The notes under the pieces are model-generated. The model was not told the origin of the DNA. It was given only the letters and a program-made list of their open reading frames with translations, and searched no databases. A program made the translations under genes and the position numbers. DNA of 64,000 nucleotides. Source: Pseudomonas sp. AKS31. GTDB taxonomy: Bacteria; Pseudomonadota; Gammaproteobacteria; Pseudomonadales; Pseudomonadaceae. Within the stretch, counting starts at the first letter, position 1. Each line of letters opens with the position of its first letter. Below are positions 53,848-62,535 of this stretch, piece after piece. Location of the stretch: the NCBI RefSeq assembly GCF_023634765.1, contig NZ_JAMLFX010000002.1:631853-695852 (forward strand). Reading direction: 5' to 3'.

Positions 53848-56253
53848 GTGAAGCAGAGTCAACGCCTCTCGGGCATATCAAAATTCATTCTGGTCGGGCT
53901 CGGGGTGATCATCGCCCTGCTCGGCTTGGCGCTCGCTGCTGGCGGCGTGAAGTTGGTCAGCCTGGGAGGGTCTTGGTACTTCCTGGTGGGTGGTCTGGTG
54001 ATGGCCCTCTCCGGTCTGCTGATCGCCCGATTCAAAACTGCCGGTGCCTGGCTGTTTGCGGCGTTTCTGGTCGGCACCGCCATCTGGGCCGTGAGCGATG
54101 CCGGACTGGTGTTCTGGCCGGTGTTCTCGCGCCTGTTCATGTTCAGTGTGATCGGCCTGGTCGTGGCGCTGGTTTATCCGCTACTCAAGCGTGCCAACGG
54201 TGGCGTTGCGGGTCGCGGCGCTTACGCTGTGGCTGCTGTGCTGGCGGTCGGCGTTGTTGTGGCGGCTGGCAATATGTTTGTCGCCCATCCAACCGTGGCG
54301 GCAACCGGCACTGGCCCGGGCCTTACCCCGGTCGAGCCGGACAAGGCGCAAAAAGACTGGGCGCACTACGGTAATACCGAAGGTGGCAGCCGCTTCGCCG
54401 CGCTGGACCAGATCAATCGCACCAACGTCGACAAATTGAAAGTGGCGTGGACCTATCACACCGGCGACGTCGCCGAGAGCGATGGCAACGGCGCCGAAGA
54501 CCAGCTCACCCCGCTGCAAATCGGCAACAAGGTGTTCATCTGCACCCCGCACAACAACCTGATCGCGCTGGATGCCGACACCGGCAAGGAACTGTGGAAG
54601 AACGCAATCAACGCCCAGTCGAAAGTCTGGCAGCGTTGCCGTGGCATGGCCTACTTTGACGCCAGCGCTGCCATTGCTCAGCCGGCCAATTCGACAATCA
54701 TCGAAGCCAAACCGGCGCCGGCCGCCAATTGCCAACGTCGCTTGCTCACCAACACCATTGATGCCCGCCTGATCGCGGTCGATGCGGACACCGGCGAGTT
54801 CTGCCAGGGTTTCGGCAACAATGGCCAGGTAGATCTGAAGGCCGGTCTGGGTGATGTCCCGGACAGCTACTATCAGTTGTCCTCGGCGCCGCTGATGGCC
54901 GGCACCACTGTGGTGGTTGGCGGTCGTGTGGCTGACAACGTGCAGACCGACATGCCCGGCGGCGTCATCCGTGGTTTCGACGTGATCACCGGCGCCATGC
55001 GTTGGGCCTTCGACCCGGGCAACCCGCAGGACAAAAAGGCACCGGCAGACGGCAGCACCTATGTGCGCAGCACGCCGAACAGCTGGGCACCGATGTCCTA
55101 CGACCCGGCGACCAACACCGTGTTCCTGCCGATGGGCAGCTCGTCCACCGACATCTATGGTGTCGAGCGCAGCAAACTCGATCACACCTACGGCGCTTCG
55201 ATCCTCGCGCTGGACGCCACCAGCGGTGAAGAGCGTTGGGTGTTCCAGACCGTGCACAACGATCTGTGGGACTTCGACCTGCCGATGCAGCCAAGCCTGA
55301 TCGACTTCACCAAGGACGGCAAAACCGTACCGGCCGTGGTTATCGGCACCAAGGCCGGGCAGATCTACGTGCTCGACCGTGCCACCGGCAAACCGCTGAC
55401 CGACGTTAAAGAAGTTCCGGTCAAAGCGGCGAATATCCCGAACGAACCGTACTCGCCAACTCAGCCAAAGTCGCTGGGCATGCCGCAAATCGGCGCGCAG
55501 CACCTGACTGAATCGGACATGTGGGGCGCGACTCCGTACGATCAGCTCCTCTGCCGCATCGACTTCAAAGGCATGCGCTACGACGGTCTGTACACCGCAC
55601 CGGGCACCGATAAATCGCTGAGTTTCCCGGGTTCGCTGGGCGGCATGAACTGGGGCAGCATCTCCACTGACCCGGTACACGGCTTCATCTTCGTCAACGA
55701 CATGCGCCTGGGCCTGTGGATTCAGATGATCCCGTCGCAGAACAAAGGCCAGGCTGCTGGCGGTGGCGAAGCGTTGAACACCGGCATGGGCGCCGTGCCG
55801 CTGAAAGGCACGCCGTACGCCGTAAACAAAAACCGCTTCCTGTCGGTGGCCGGCATTCCGTGCCAGGCGCCACCGTTCGGCACGCTGACCGCAATCGACA
55901 TGAAGACGCAGAAAGTCGCCTGGCAGGTTCCGGTCGGCACCGTTGAAGACACCGGTCCGCTGGGCATCCGCATGCACCTGCCGATCAAGATCGGTCTGCC
56001 AACCCTCGGCGGCACGCTGTCGACCCAAGGTGGTTTGATCTTCATCGCCGGCACCCAGGACTTCTACCTGCGCGCCTTCAACAGCGGCAACGGTGAAGAA
56101 GTCTGGAAAGCACGTCTGCCAGTCGGCAGTCAGGGCGGCCCGATGACCTATGTTTCGCCGAAAACCGGCAAGCAATACATCGTCATCACCGCCGGTGGCG
56201 CGCGTCAGTCGACCGATCGCGGCGACTACGTGATGGCTTACGCCCTGCCGTAA
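53848..56253 (+). CDS. gcd: Membrane-bound PQQ-dependent glucose dehydrogenase
   Basis: 801 residues from GTG 53848. The first 150 residues have five membrane helices that anchor the enzyme and hold the ubiquinone site. A periplasmic eight-bladed beta-propeller follows, with DWAHYGNT-like DKAQKDWAHYGNTEGGSRF at its start, NDLWDFDLPMQPSLIDF, and GGPMTYVSPKTGKQY near the end. It oxidises glucose (and other aldoses such as xylose) to the lactone in the periplasm, reducing ubiquinone. The oprB gene follows after a hairpin. PQQ comes from genes elsewhere. Confidence 0.95.
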   Translation: MKQSQRLSGISKFILVGLGVIIALLGLALAAGGVKLVSLGGSWYFLVGGLVMALSGLLIARFKTAGAWLFAAFLVGTAIWAVSDAGLVFWPVFSRLFMFSVIGLVVALVYPLLKRANGGVAGRGAYAVAAVLAVGVVVAAGNMFVAHPTVAATGTGPGLTPVEPDKAQKDWAHYGNTEGGSRFAALDQINRTNVDKLKVAWTYHTGDVAESDGNGAEDQLTPLQIGNKVFICTPHNNLIALDADTGKELWKNAINAQSKVWQRCRGMAYFDASAAIAQPANSTIIEAKPAPAANCQRRLLTNTIDARLIAVDADTGEFCQGFGNNGQVDLKAGLGDVPDSYYQLSSAPLMAGTTVVVGGRVADNVQTDMPGGVIRGFDVITGAMRWAFDPGNPQDKKAPADGSTYVRSTPNSWAPMSYDPATNTVFLPMGSSSTDIYGVERSKLDHTYGASILALDATSGEERWVFQTVHNDLWDFDLPMQPSLIDFTKDGKTVPAVVIGTKAGQIYVLDRATGKPLTDVKEVPVKAANIPNEPYSPTQPKSLGMPQIGAQHLTESDMWGATPYDQLLCRIDFKGMRYDGLYTAPGTDKSLSFPGSLGGMNWGSISTDPVHGFIFVNDMRLGLWIQMIPSQNKGQAAGGGEALNTGMGAVPLKGTPYAVNKNRFLSVAGIPCQAPPFGTLTAIDMKTQKVAWQVPVGTVEDTGPLGIRMHLPIKIGLPTLGGTLSTQGGLIFIAGTQDFYLRAFNSGNGEEVWKARLPVGSQGGPMTYVSPKTGKQYIVITAGGARQSTDRGDYVMAYALP

Positions 56254-56271
56254 ACCACGCTGTTCACGTAA

Positions 56272-56297
56272 AGCGCGGCACCTTCGGGTGCCGCGCT
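56272..56297 (+). terminator. Hairpin between gcd and oprB
   Basis: Eleven-base perfect arms AGCGCGGCACC and GGTGCCGCGCT with a stable TTCG tetraloop, followed by a short T run. It could terminate part of the gcd transcripts or protect the message end. Confidence 0.7.
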
Positions 56298-56337
56298 GCT
56301 TTCCCCTATTGCTCAAGTTTTCAGCAGGAAGATTTAC

Positions 56338-57636
56338 ATGCTATCGGCTGTTCGTTTTTCCCGTTCCGACCTGTTCAAAGGCCTGTTGCTGGGCCTGACC
56401 TGCACCACCGCCCTCCCCGCGCTGGCCGACAACGATTCCGATCTGTTGACCCGCAGCACCCTCACCGGTGACTGGGGTGGCTTGCGTCACCAGATGGATG
56501 AACAAGGCATCAAATTCACCGGCGACTACAGCGGTGAAATGGCATACAACGCCGATGGTGGTTTGCATCGTTCGGCGCGCTACTCGCAGAACATCAAGCT
56601 CGGCGTGCAGTTCGACCTGAGCAAACTGTATGGCGTCGACAATGCCGGCAAAGTCCAGTTGACCATCAACGACCGCCGCGGCAACAGCGCTTCGCAAGAC
56701 CTTGTCGGCAACCGTCTGCCGATCCAGGAAAACTACGGCGGCCTGTACACGCGCCTGACCGAACTGAGTTACGAGCGCAGCCTGTTCACTCCGGCGCTCA
56801 ATGTGAAACTCGGCTACATGGCCATGGGCAACGACCTCGGCGGCCTCGACAGCGGTATTCTGTGCAACTTCATGAACGCCGGGTTCTGTGGCCATCCGCT
56901 GAACATGTCCGGCGGCAGCGGCTGGACCAACTACCCCAACGCCCATTTGGGTGTACGGGTGAAATACGACCTGTCGTCCTCGTGGCAACTGCGCGTGGCC
57001 GCGTTCAACGTCGATCCGGAAAGCAACGGCAACTCCAGCCGTGCCTGGCACCTTGGCCCTAAACACACCACCGGCACCGTGGTACCGATCGAGCTGGTGT
57101 ACAAGCACGCGGGTGAGCTGCCCGGCGAATATAAGCTCGGCTACTACTACGACAGCTCTGACGTAAAACGCATCGGCAGCGACGACGAAGTCTCCGGTCG
57201 TGGCGGTCATTACCTGCTGGTCGACCAGGCCGTGTGGCGCTCGCCGACGTCCGAAGGCCGCAGCCTGCATGCCTTCGGCCAATACTCCGCGGCCAGCGAA
57301 GCAGCTTCGCCATTCAGCAAGTGGTATGGCACCGGTGTGGTGTTGTACAAACCGTTCGAAGGTCGCCCGCGTGACACCATCGCGCTGGGTTATGGCCGTG
57401 CCGTGCCGAACCCGCGTAGCCGTGACGTTTTGCAGGACGCCGCATTGAACAACGGCACAGCGTTCCCGAACCTGGACAGCGCCGAGCAATTGATCGAACT
57501 TGGCTACGGTTATCAGGCCACGCCTTGGCTGAGCCTGCGCCCGAATGTGCAGTACATCATCGAGCCGGGCGCGTTTTCCGGGCAGGACATCGACAATGCG
57601 CTGGTGTTTGGTTTGCAGGTGAAAGCGGCGCTCTGA
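56338..57636 (+). CDS. oprB: Carbohydrate-selective porin, OprB family
   Basis: 432 residues with a signal peptide (FKGLLLGLTCTTALPALA, cleavage near residue 30). The mature part opens with LLTRSTLTGDWGGLRHQMDE, the OprB start signature, continues with amphipathic strands (IKFTGDYSGEMAYNADGG, LTELSYERSLFTPALNV) and ends in a strand with hydrophobic alternation, as required for outer membrane beta barrels. It lets glucose and other sugars cross the outer membrane. The position directly after gcd matches the periplasmic glucose route. Confidence 0.92.
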   Translation: MLSAVRFSRSDLFKGLLLGLTCTTALPALADNDSDLLTRSTLTGDWGGLRHQMDEQGIKFTGDYSGEMAYNADGGLHRSARYSQNIKLGVQFDLSKLYGVDNAGKVQLTINDRRGNSASQDLVGNRLPIQENYGGLYTRLTELSYERSLFTPALNVKLGYMAMGNDLGGLDSGILCNFMNAGFCGHPLNMSGGSGWTNYPNAHLGVRVKYDLSSSWQLRVAAFNVDPESNGNSSRAWHLGPKHTTGTVVPIELVYKHAGELPGEYKLGYYYDSSDVKRIGSDDEVSGRGGHYLLVDQAVWRSPTSEGRSLHAFGQYSAASEAASPFSKWYGTGVVLYKPFEGRPRDTIALGYGRAVPNPRSRDVLQDAALNNGTAFPNLDSAEQLIELGYGYQATPWLSLRPNVQYIIEPGAFSGQDIDNALVFGLQVKAAL

Positions 57637-57650
57637 GCCCCCGAATGGCA

Positions 57651-57693
57651 GGCAATAAAAAACCCGGCTCCAATTGCCGGGTTTTTTATTGCC
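57651..57693. terminator. Bidirectional terminator, perfect 18-base arms
   Basis: GGCAATAAAAAACCCGGC (57651-57668) is exactly matched by its reverse complement at 57676-57693 with a seven-base loop. A-run and T-run flank the GC stem on both strands, so it serves the convergent oprB and lysine-rich protein genes. Confidence 0.93.
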
Positions 57694-57700
57694 TTCAAGC

Positions 57701-57946
57701 TCACTTTTTCTTTTTAGCCGGCTTATCAGCCTTCTTTGAATCCTTGGCCTTCTCAGGCTTGCTATCGGCTTTTTTCGCAGATTTCTTCGGCTCGGCGTCT
57801 TTTTTCTTGTCTTTCTTGTCGGAAGACTTGGAAAGCGCCGAGGCTGCCGCTGATTTCTTCTCAGGGGATGACTTTTTGTCTTTCAAATCCTTGCTGGCTT
57901 TCGAAGCGTCACCTTTGTCTTTGCTTTTCTTTTCGTCTTTAGCCAC
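57701..57946 (-). CDS. Lysine-rich low-complexity basic protein
   Basis: 81 residues from GTG 57946, with GAGAGGTGG five bases upstream. About 40 percent of residues are Lys, the rest mostly Ala, Ser and Asp: MAKDEKKSKDKGDASK at the start, AKKADSKPEKAKDSKK in the middle, KPAKKKK at the end. No fold is expected. Such proteins resemble histone-like C-terminal tails (as in AlgP) and may bind DNA or RNA. A longer upstream frame exists without support. I do not recognise an exact family. Confidence 0.65.
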   Translation of the reverse strand: MAKDEKKSKDKGDASKASKDLKDKKSSPEKKSAAASALSKSSDKKDKKKDAEPKKSAKKADSKPEKAKDSKKADKPAKKKK

Positions 57947-58233
57947 GTTGACCACCTCTCGGGAGTGTGCCGTTATTGACACATCGCCTGTGCGATTGAC
58001 CACAAGCTAATCATTAGGCGAGCAGGTTCCGAGGCCGTTCAGATTATTTTCAGGCGTCGAAACAGGCCAAAGAATGGTTGAGTGGCTGTTATTGATGGTC
58101 AAGAACAGCCAAGGTCAGGATGACAAAAGGACAATCGCGGCGAACCGCATCGTCTGGCCCGCTCAGTTGATCTCAATGTCGGTCCAACCGGGGGCAACAC
58201 TGCCCCGCGCATACGCCAGACCGAGTGACGTCC

Positions 58234-58893
58234 TCACATCTGTCTGCCGTTACGCGCAGCGATCGCCACGGTGGTCGGCGAATCAGCAAGTGAAACGAAG
58301 CGTCGCGTTGCGCCATCGAGCGCATCGATGCAACCTGCCTCGATGTCGTAGACCCAGCCGTGTAGATTCATGCGACCCTGCTCGAGTGCAAGGGCTACCG
58401 ATGGGTGCGTCCGCAGGTTCGCCAGTTGTGCGATCACGTTCTCGCGCACGAGGCCATCGAGCTTGTCCCGTGGCGTATCGAACTCGTGTGCAGCGTTAAT
58501 CGCTTTCGCCGCGTCGGCATGACGTAACCAGTTAGCGACCGCCGGAAGATGATCCAGACACGTGCAACGCGAAATCGCGCCCATCGCTCCGCAGTCCGAG
58601 TGGCCGCAAATCACGATGTCCTGGACCCCGAGCACTGCGACCGCGTATTCAACGGTGGCCGAGACTCCGCCCGGTTCCGGACCATACGACGGCACAATGT
58701 TGCCGGCGTTGCGAATCACGAATAATTCGCCCGGTTCGCGCTGCGTAAGGAGTTCGGGCACCACACGACTGTCCGAGCAGGTGACGAACAACGCCTTGGG
58801 ATTTTGTTCCGTCGCGAGCTGCTTGAAAAGCTCGACGCGTTGCGGATAAACCTCGCGCTGAAAGCGCAGAAAGCCGTCAATGATGTCACGCAT
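58234..58893 (-). CDS. Beta-class carbonic anhydrase
   Basis: 219 residues, start ATG 58893. Zinc ligands are all present: Cys and the CSDSR dyad in [11 protein letters not shown] (about residue 39), and His/Cys in [11 protein letters not shown] (about residue 99). This is the complete plant-type beta-carbonic anhydrase. It interconverts CO2 and bicarbonate in the cytoplasm. It is a single gene between the lysine-rich protein and an AT-rich orphan; the 287 bases before it (57947-58233) hold nothing that I can support. Confidence 0.9.
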   Translation of the reverse strand: MRDIIDGFLRFQREVYPQRVELFKQLATEQNPKALFVTCSDSRVVPELLTQREPGELFVIRNAGNIVPSYGPEPGGVSATVEYAVAVLGVQDIVICGHSDCGAMGAISRCTCLDHLPAVANWLRHADAAKAINAAHEFDTPRDKLDGLVRENVIAQLANLRTHPSVALALEQGRMNLHGWVYDIEAGCIDALDGATRRFVSLADSPTTVAIAARNGRQM

Positions 58894-59015
58894 GGAATCC
58901 TCCAGAACCGAATGTCGAATGCCGGCACGAGCAATCGAACTGCAATCATGCCTTTGTGGCCGCCATTATCTCAGACGTCGCGCACATCGGCTTCACTCAA
59001 TCAACGATAGTGATT

Positions 59016-59582
59016 TTACTTGTGGAAAAATGTATAGCCGACGATGTAGCTACCGATTCTGCTTGCTCGGGCCCTCACCCACACGGCATTCGTGCCTTGC
59101 TTTAGCTTTTCATTCAAGTCTGCTTTATTCGTGCAAAGCTCAATCTTGCGGTGCGTGTGTGAATCTACGATCCATAGACCTGCCTCGCAATGACCAAACC
59201 TTGAAGAGGAAGGCCCAGGATAAGTTATTTCATAAACGGATTCATATTCAATGATCTCGCCTGGCAGAAGGTAGGCGGCGGCATCATAACTATTTATGGA
59301 AAAAATAATCCCTACGCAAAACCAACCAACAAAAGCGTTTAACACTTTTCTGGCAGTCTTACCGTCAGGATGTCCGAAAAATTTTCGACCCGCCGCAACA
59401 AGCCCGGCAATAGCGCTGATCAGCAGATACGTCTGCCACTCGGGGACTCCAGGCATTAAAACTGTTCGCGCTGAAATTCCAACAGTCCAAAATGCATAAG
59501 TAATCCACGCACCAAAAAGCAAAAGCACGATCACCCTGACAACTATTGTTTTTGGTTTTTCCTCAGGTGCGCCGAGTTTCAT
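59016..59582 (-). CDS. Membrane protein of unknown function in AT-rich DNA
   Basis: 188 residues. Three predicted membrane helices (VVRVIVLLLFGAWITYAFW, TYLLISAIAGLVAAGRKFF and ALNAFVGWFCVGIIFS-like) are followed by a soluble C-terminal domain of about 85 residues with a Cys in FGHCEAGLW and another in ELCTNKADL. No family recognised. G+C is clearly lower than in the rest of the window (20 of 60 bases at 59281-59340). Probably acquired DNA. It lies just upstream of the helicase stop on the same strand orientation, with 139 bases between them. Confidence 0.6.
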   Translation of the reverse strand: MKLGAPEEKPKTIVVRVIVLLLFGAWITYAFWTVGISARTVLMPGVPEWQTYLLISAIAGLVAAGRKFFGHPDGKTARKVLNAFVGWFCVGIIFSINSYDAAAYLLPGEIIEYESVYEITYPGPSSSRFGHCEAGLWIVDSHTHRKIELCTNKADLNEKLKQGTNAVWVRARASRIGSYIVGYTFFHK

Positions 59583-59721
59583 CTATGTATGCTCTGCCAT
59601 GTAAATAGCTTGAATATTTTTTTCAAAACTTCATTGGAGTGAGAGACGTATTTCAGGGACAGACCACCTCACGAACACATGAGGACAGCGCCTCAGCGGC
59701 TGACGGCCTCTGCCCCTGTGC

Positions 59722-62427
59722 TTAAGCGTCCTGCGCAGGACTGGCCCACTGCCCGATAAAGTTGCCAATTTTGCGCTCAATGTCACTCTCAACTGTCCGC
59801 AGCCGCAGAATGGGAATGCCACTTTTAGCCAGAATCTCATTTTTCATGGCGTCCCGAGCGGCCTGCTCGGGTCGGTCGTGGTACCCGCCATCGACCTCGA
59901 TCACCCCTATCGGTTGCTTGCCCACTTTGAAATAGATCACGAAATCGCAACTGGCGCGCCGCATGAACGCCCGCTGCGGCTCCGTCCAGTCGAGGCCGGT
60001 CGGTGATGCAAGCTTATCCAGCTGGATCTGCGTGTGGTACTTCAATGCCTGGCACGCCGGGGCAGACAGCGCTTCGCGCAGCAACTGGGCCACGATCTGT
60101 TCGGACTTGTAGCGTGAATCCTCGGGCCGCAGCCGGGCATCCAGACGCGCCAGAGACTGGTCGAACTCGCGGTAGAGCAAGTCGAATGCCGACACCACTG
60201 GCGCGCGTATGATCTGCTCGTCCTGCGCGTAATAGCTGATGTAGCGGATCAGCGCGGCGATGTGGCCATTGTTGTCCGTGAACACCTCGTCGCCGGTCAC
60301 CAGGGTGAAACGGTGTTTAGCCCGCGAAACGGCCACGTTGATCATGCGTGGGTCGTCGACGAAATCCAGGCGTGTCCGCGCCTGGTTGTAGCGCTTCTTG
60401 TCCAGCACGGTGGAGAACACGATCTCGTCGCATTCGCGCCCCTGAAACTTGTGCACGGTGTCCTTGACGAAATCCGTCGGCAAGTGCGTGCCGGACAGGT
60501 TGACTTGTGCTCTGAACGGGGCAATGTAACCGCGGCCTTCGCCGTCCACTCCGACGGGTTGCCCCTCCTCCTCAAGCACTTTCAGCAGGGAGTCCAGTTC
60601 CCGAAGGTTGGTGTTCTTCCTGGCGTGGTTGCCCTTGGCGGTCACCACCAGACGCAGAGGGGCTTCGCCGTTATCCTCGGTCATCGGCACCAGTGCGTTG
60701 TCGTAGAACTGCTGGTTGCAGAACTGGATGATCCTGGGATGGCAGCGGTAATGCTCTTTGAGCAGGGTTCGGGGCAGCACGTCCTGAAACACGGCAATGC
60801 ACGAGTCCAGCAAGCTGTAGCGCTCGCAATCGTAGGCCTCGGCCGGCGCTTGAAGCCCCAGAACCACGGGGATATGCGGCAACTGGCGGTTGTCACCCAC
60901 GACGATCAGGTTCTTGGCGCAGCCCAGTGGCAGGATGCCCGGCACGATGTCCTGCAAAGAGGCTTCGTCGATGATTACGTAGTCGAGAACCGCTCCCGGC
61001 GCGATCGAATTGACGATAGAGTGCGTGCCGCTGCCCAGGATCGGGAAGCGCTGCAGGAAGGCATCGAAATGCCGGCAGTAAGTTTTGACATCAAAGCTGT
61101 CCGACGGCGGTACCTGAAGTTGCAGATGGCGCTTGAGATGCTGCATCGATGCAGTTGTCAGTTCTTTGAGCAGGGCCGTGAAATTCGCGCGTGCCAACGA
61201 ATCGCGGCACGCCCGCAGCTGCGCTTCCTTGTCCCGTATCGACTGGTCGTAATAATGCATTTGCAGCGCATGGAAAACGGCCATGCGCGCCTCGCCTTCG
61301 GCGAATGGCGTGGTGCGAAAGATCCTGAATTTGAACAGTAGCTCGATACGGTCTCTGAGATGAATGCGCTGCTCGCCGAGGTAAGCCAGGTAGGCCAAGA
61401 GGTCCGCAGTCTTGCGCGGTGTCAGGCCATACTTGTCGAGCGAGCCGGTGGCCTGCACAGCGCTTTCTGCCTGCCACTGCTGCAGGTAGCGCCGCTCGAT
61501 GACCAGCTCGTCCAGCTCGATTTGCAGTTGCGCCGCCCTGTTATGGTCTTGCAGGTGCTGCTTCAAGCGGGCCAGCAACGCCTGGATCTCATCGAGTGAT
61601 GGCGCCGGCTCGGGTGGGCTTGAAGGCCACGCAGGCAGGTCGGCGAAGAAGGCCTTGCGTTTGTCCTGGTTGCCAAGTTTGGCGACCACATGGCCCAGGC
61701 CGTATTTCTCCAGCTTTTCGTAGACATTTTCCACGGCAGCATTGTTGTTGGACAACACCGCTACGGTCTGCCCACGTAACAGAATATTGGCGAGGATGTT
61801 GAGAATCGTCTGGGTCTTGCCGGTCCCTGGCGGGCCTTCGATCACGCTGACTTGCGCGCTGAACGCCCGCTCGACGGCCTGAAGCTGACTCTCGTTGAGC
61901 CCGAACGGATAGATGAGCCCCTGCCCCGGCGCCAGCGTGCCGTTGCGCCCCGTACAGTAGGCTTGCAAGGCAGTGCCAGCGATGGCGGGCAGTGTTTCGA
62001 GCTGACGCACCACATTGTCGGCAATTTCACGATCAGTTTGCGACTTGGCGTGATTCTGTCGGGCTTTCGCCACGGTAGTGAAATAGCTGAAGACCGGCGT
62101 GCCCTTCATCGGTGTCGGAGCGGTAAAGCCGATGCCGTCCATCTTGTAGACATAGGGCTTTTTGCTGCCCGGGTAGCGCACAACGGCATAGCGCTCACCG
62201 TAAATCGTAGCGCTGGCAATGGGCTTGGTGCTGCCGCATGTGTGCAGCAAGACATTGGTCAACTCGCGGGTGGGCGAAACCAGGCAATTACTGAGCGGGC
62301 GGGTGTATTTTTTTTTGGAGGGGTAGTGACAGGTCAGCTCCAGAAATTCGTCCTTGTCGCTCCAGCGAATCGCCCAGTCGCTGATCTTTGTGGTCTTGTC
62401 CTCACCATCCATTTGAATCGAAGCCAT
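59722..62427 (-). CDS. SF1 helicase with C-terminal DUF2726/PD-(D/E)xK-like nuclease domain
   Basis: 901 residues from ATG 62427 (GAGGAAT just upstream; ATG 62448 is an alternative). Domains: N-terminal 180 residues of unclear kind; helicase core with motif I GPPGTGKTQT, motif II IIDEASLQD, motif III VVGDNRQLP, motif IV-like LKEHYRCHPRI, motif V TVHKFQGRECDEIVF and motif VI INVAVSRAKHRF; a long insertion with coiled-coil character between motifs I and II (about residues 290-440). The last 140 residues resemble DUF2726: KSEQIVAQLLREAL, ASCDFVIYFK, IGVIEVDGGYHD and GIPILRLRT, with the Asp and the E-x-D expected of the nuclease site. This fusion is typical of phage-defence or DNA-repair helicases. 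No partner methylase is seen. Confidence 0.85.
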   Translation of the reverse strand: MASIQMDGEDKTTKISDWAIRWSDKDEFLELTCHYPSKKKYTRPLSNCLVSPTRELTNVLLHTCGSTKPIASATIYGERYAVVRYPGSKKPYVYKMDGIGFTAPTPMKGTPVFSYFTTVAKARQNHAKSQTDREIADNVVRQLETLPAIAGTALQAYCTGRNGTLAPGQGLIYPFGLNESQLQAVERAFSAQVSVIEGPPGTGKTQTILNILANILLRGQTVAVLSNNNAAVENVYEKLEKYGLGHVVAKLGNQDKRKAFFADLPAWPSSPPEPAPSLDEIQALLARLKQHLQDHNRAAQLQIELDELVIERRYLQQWQAESAVQATGSLDKYGLTPRKTADLLAYLAYLGEQRIHLRDRIELLFKFRIFRTTPFAEGEARMAVFHALQMHYYDQSIRDKEAQLRACRDSLARANFTALLKELTTASMQHLKRHLQLQVPPSDSFDVKTYCRHFDAFLQRFPILGSGTHSIVNSIAPGAVLDYVIIDEASLQDIVPGILPLGCAKNLIVVGDNRQLPHIPVVLGLQAPAEAYDCERYSLLDSCIAVFQDVLPRTLLKEHYRCHPRIIQFCNQQFYDNALVPMTEDNGEAPLRLVVTAKGNHARKNTNLRELDSLLKVLEEEGQPVGVDGEGRGYIAPFRAQVNLSGTHLPTDFVKDTVHKFQGRECDEIVFSTVLDKKRYNQARTRLDFVDDPRMINVAVSRAKHRFTLVTGDEVFTDNNGHIAALIRYISYYAQDEQIIRAPVVSAFDLLYREFDQSLARLDARLRPEDSRYKSEQIVAQLLREALSAPACQALKYHTQIQLDKLASPTGLDWTEPQRAFMRRASCDFVIYFKVGKQPIGVIEVDGGYHDRPEQAARDAMKNEILAKSGIPILRLRTVESDIERKIGNFIGQWASPAQDA

Positions 62428-62535
62428 ATTCCTCATCCCTAAACGCATGACATCCGGCTTCGCCTCGCGCCGAATGCTACCTCTCCAAGAGGAGCCATAT
62501 TGCCATCATTGCGTACAAGGTCGATAGCCCGGCCG

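Noticed and set aside
53817..54374. ATG-initiated frame overlapping the beginning of gcd
   Set aside because: Its translation is Arg/Gly-rich and unlike any family, while the GTG start at 53848 yields the expected membrane anchor of gcd.
54181..56316. A 711-codon minus-strand open frame
   Set aside because: Antisense to gcd, whose translation matches a known enzyme over its entire length; the mirrored frame is a composition effect.
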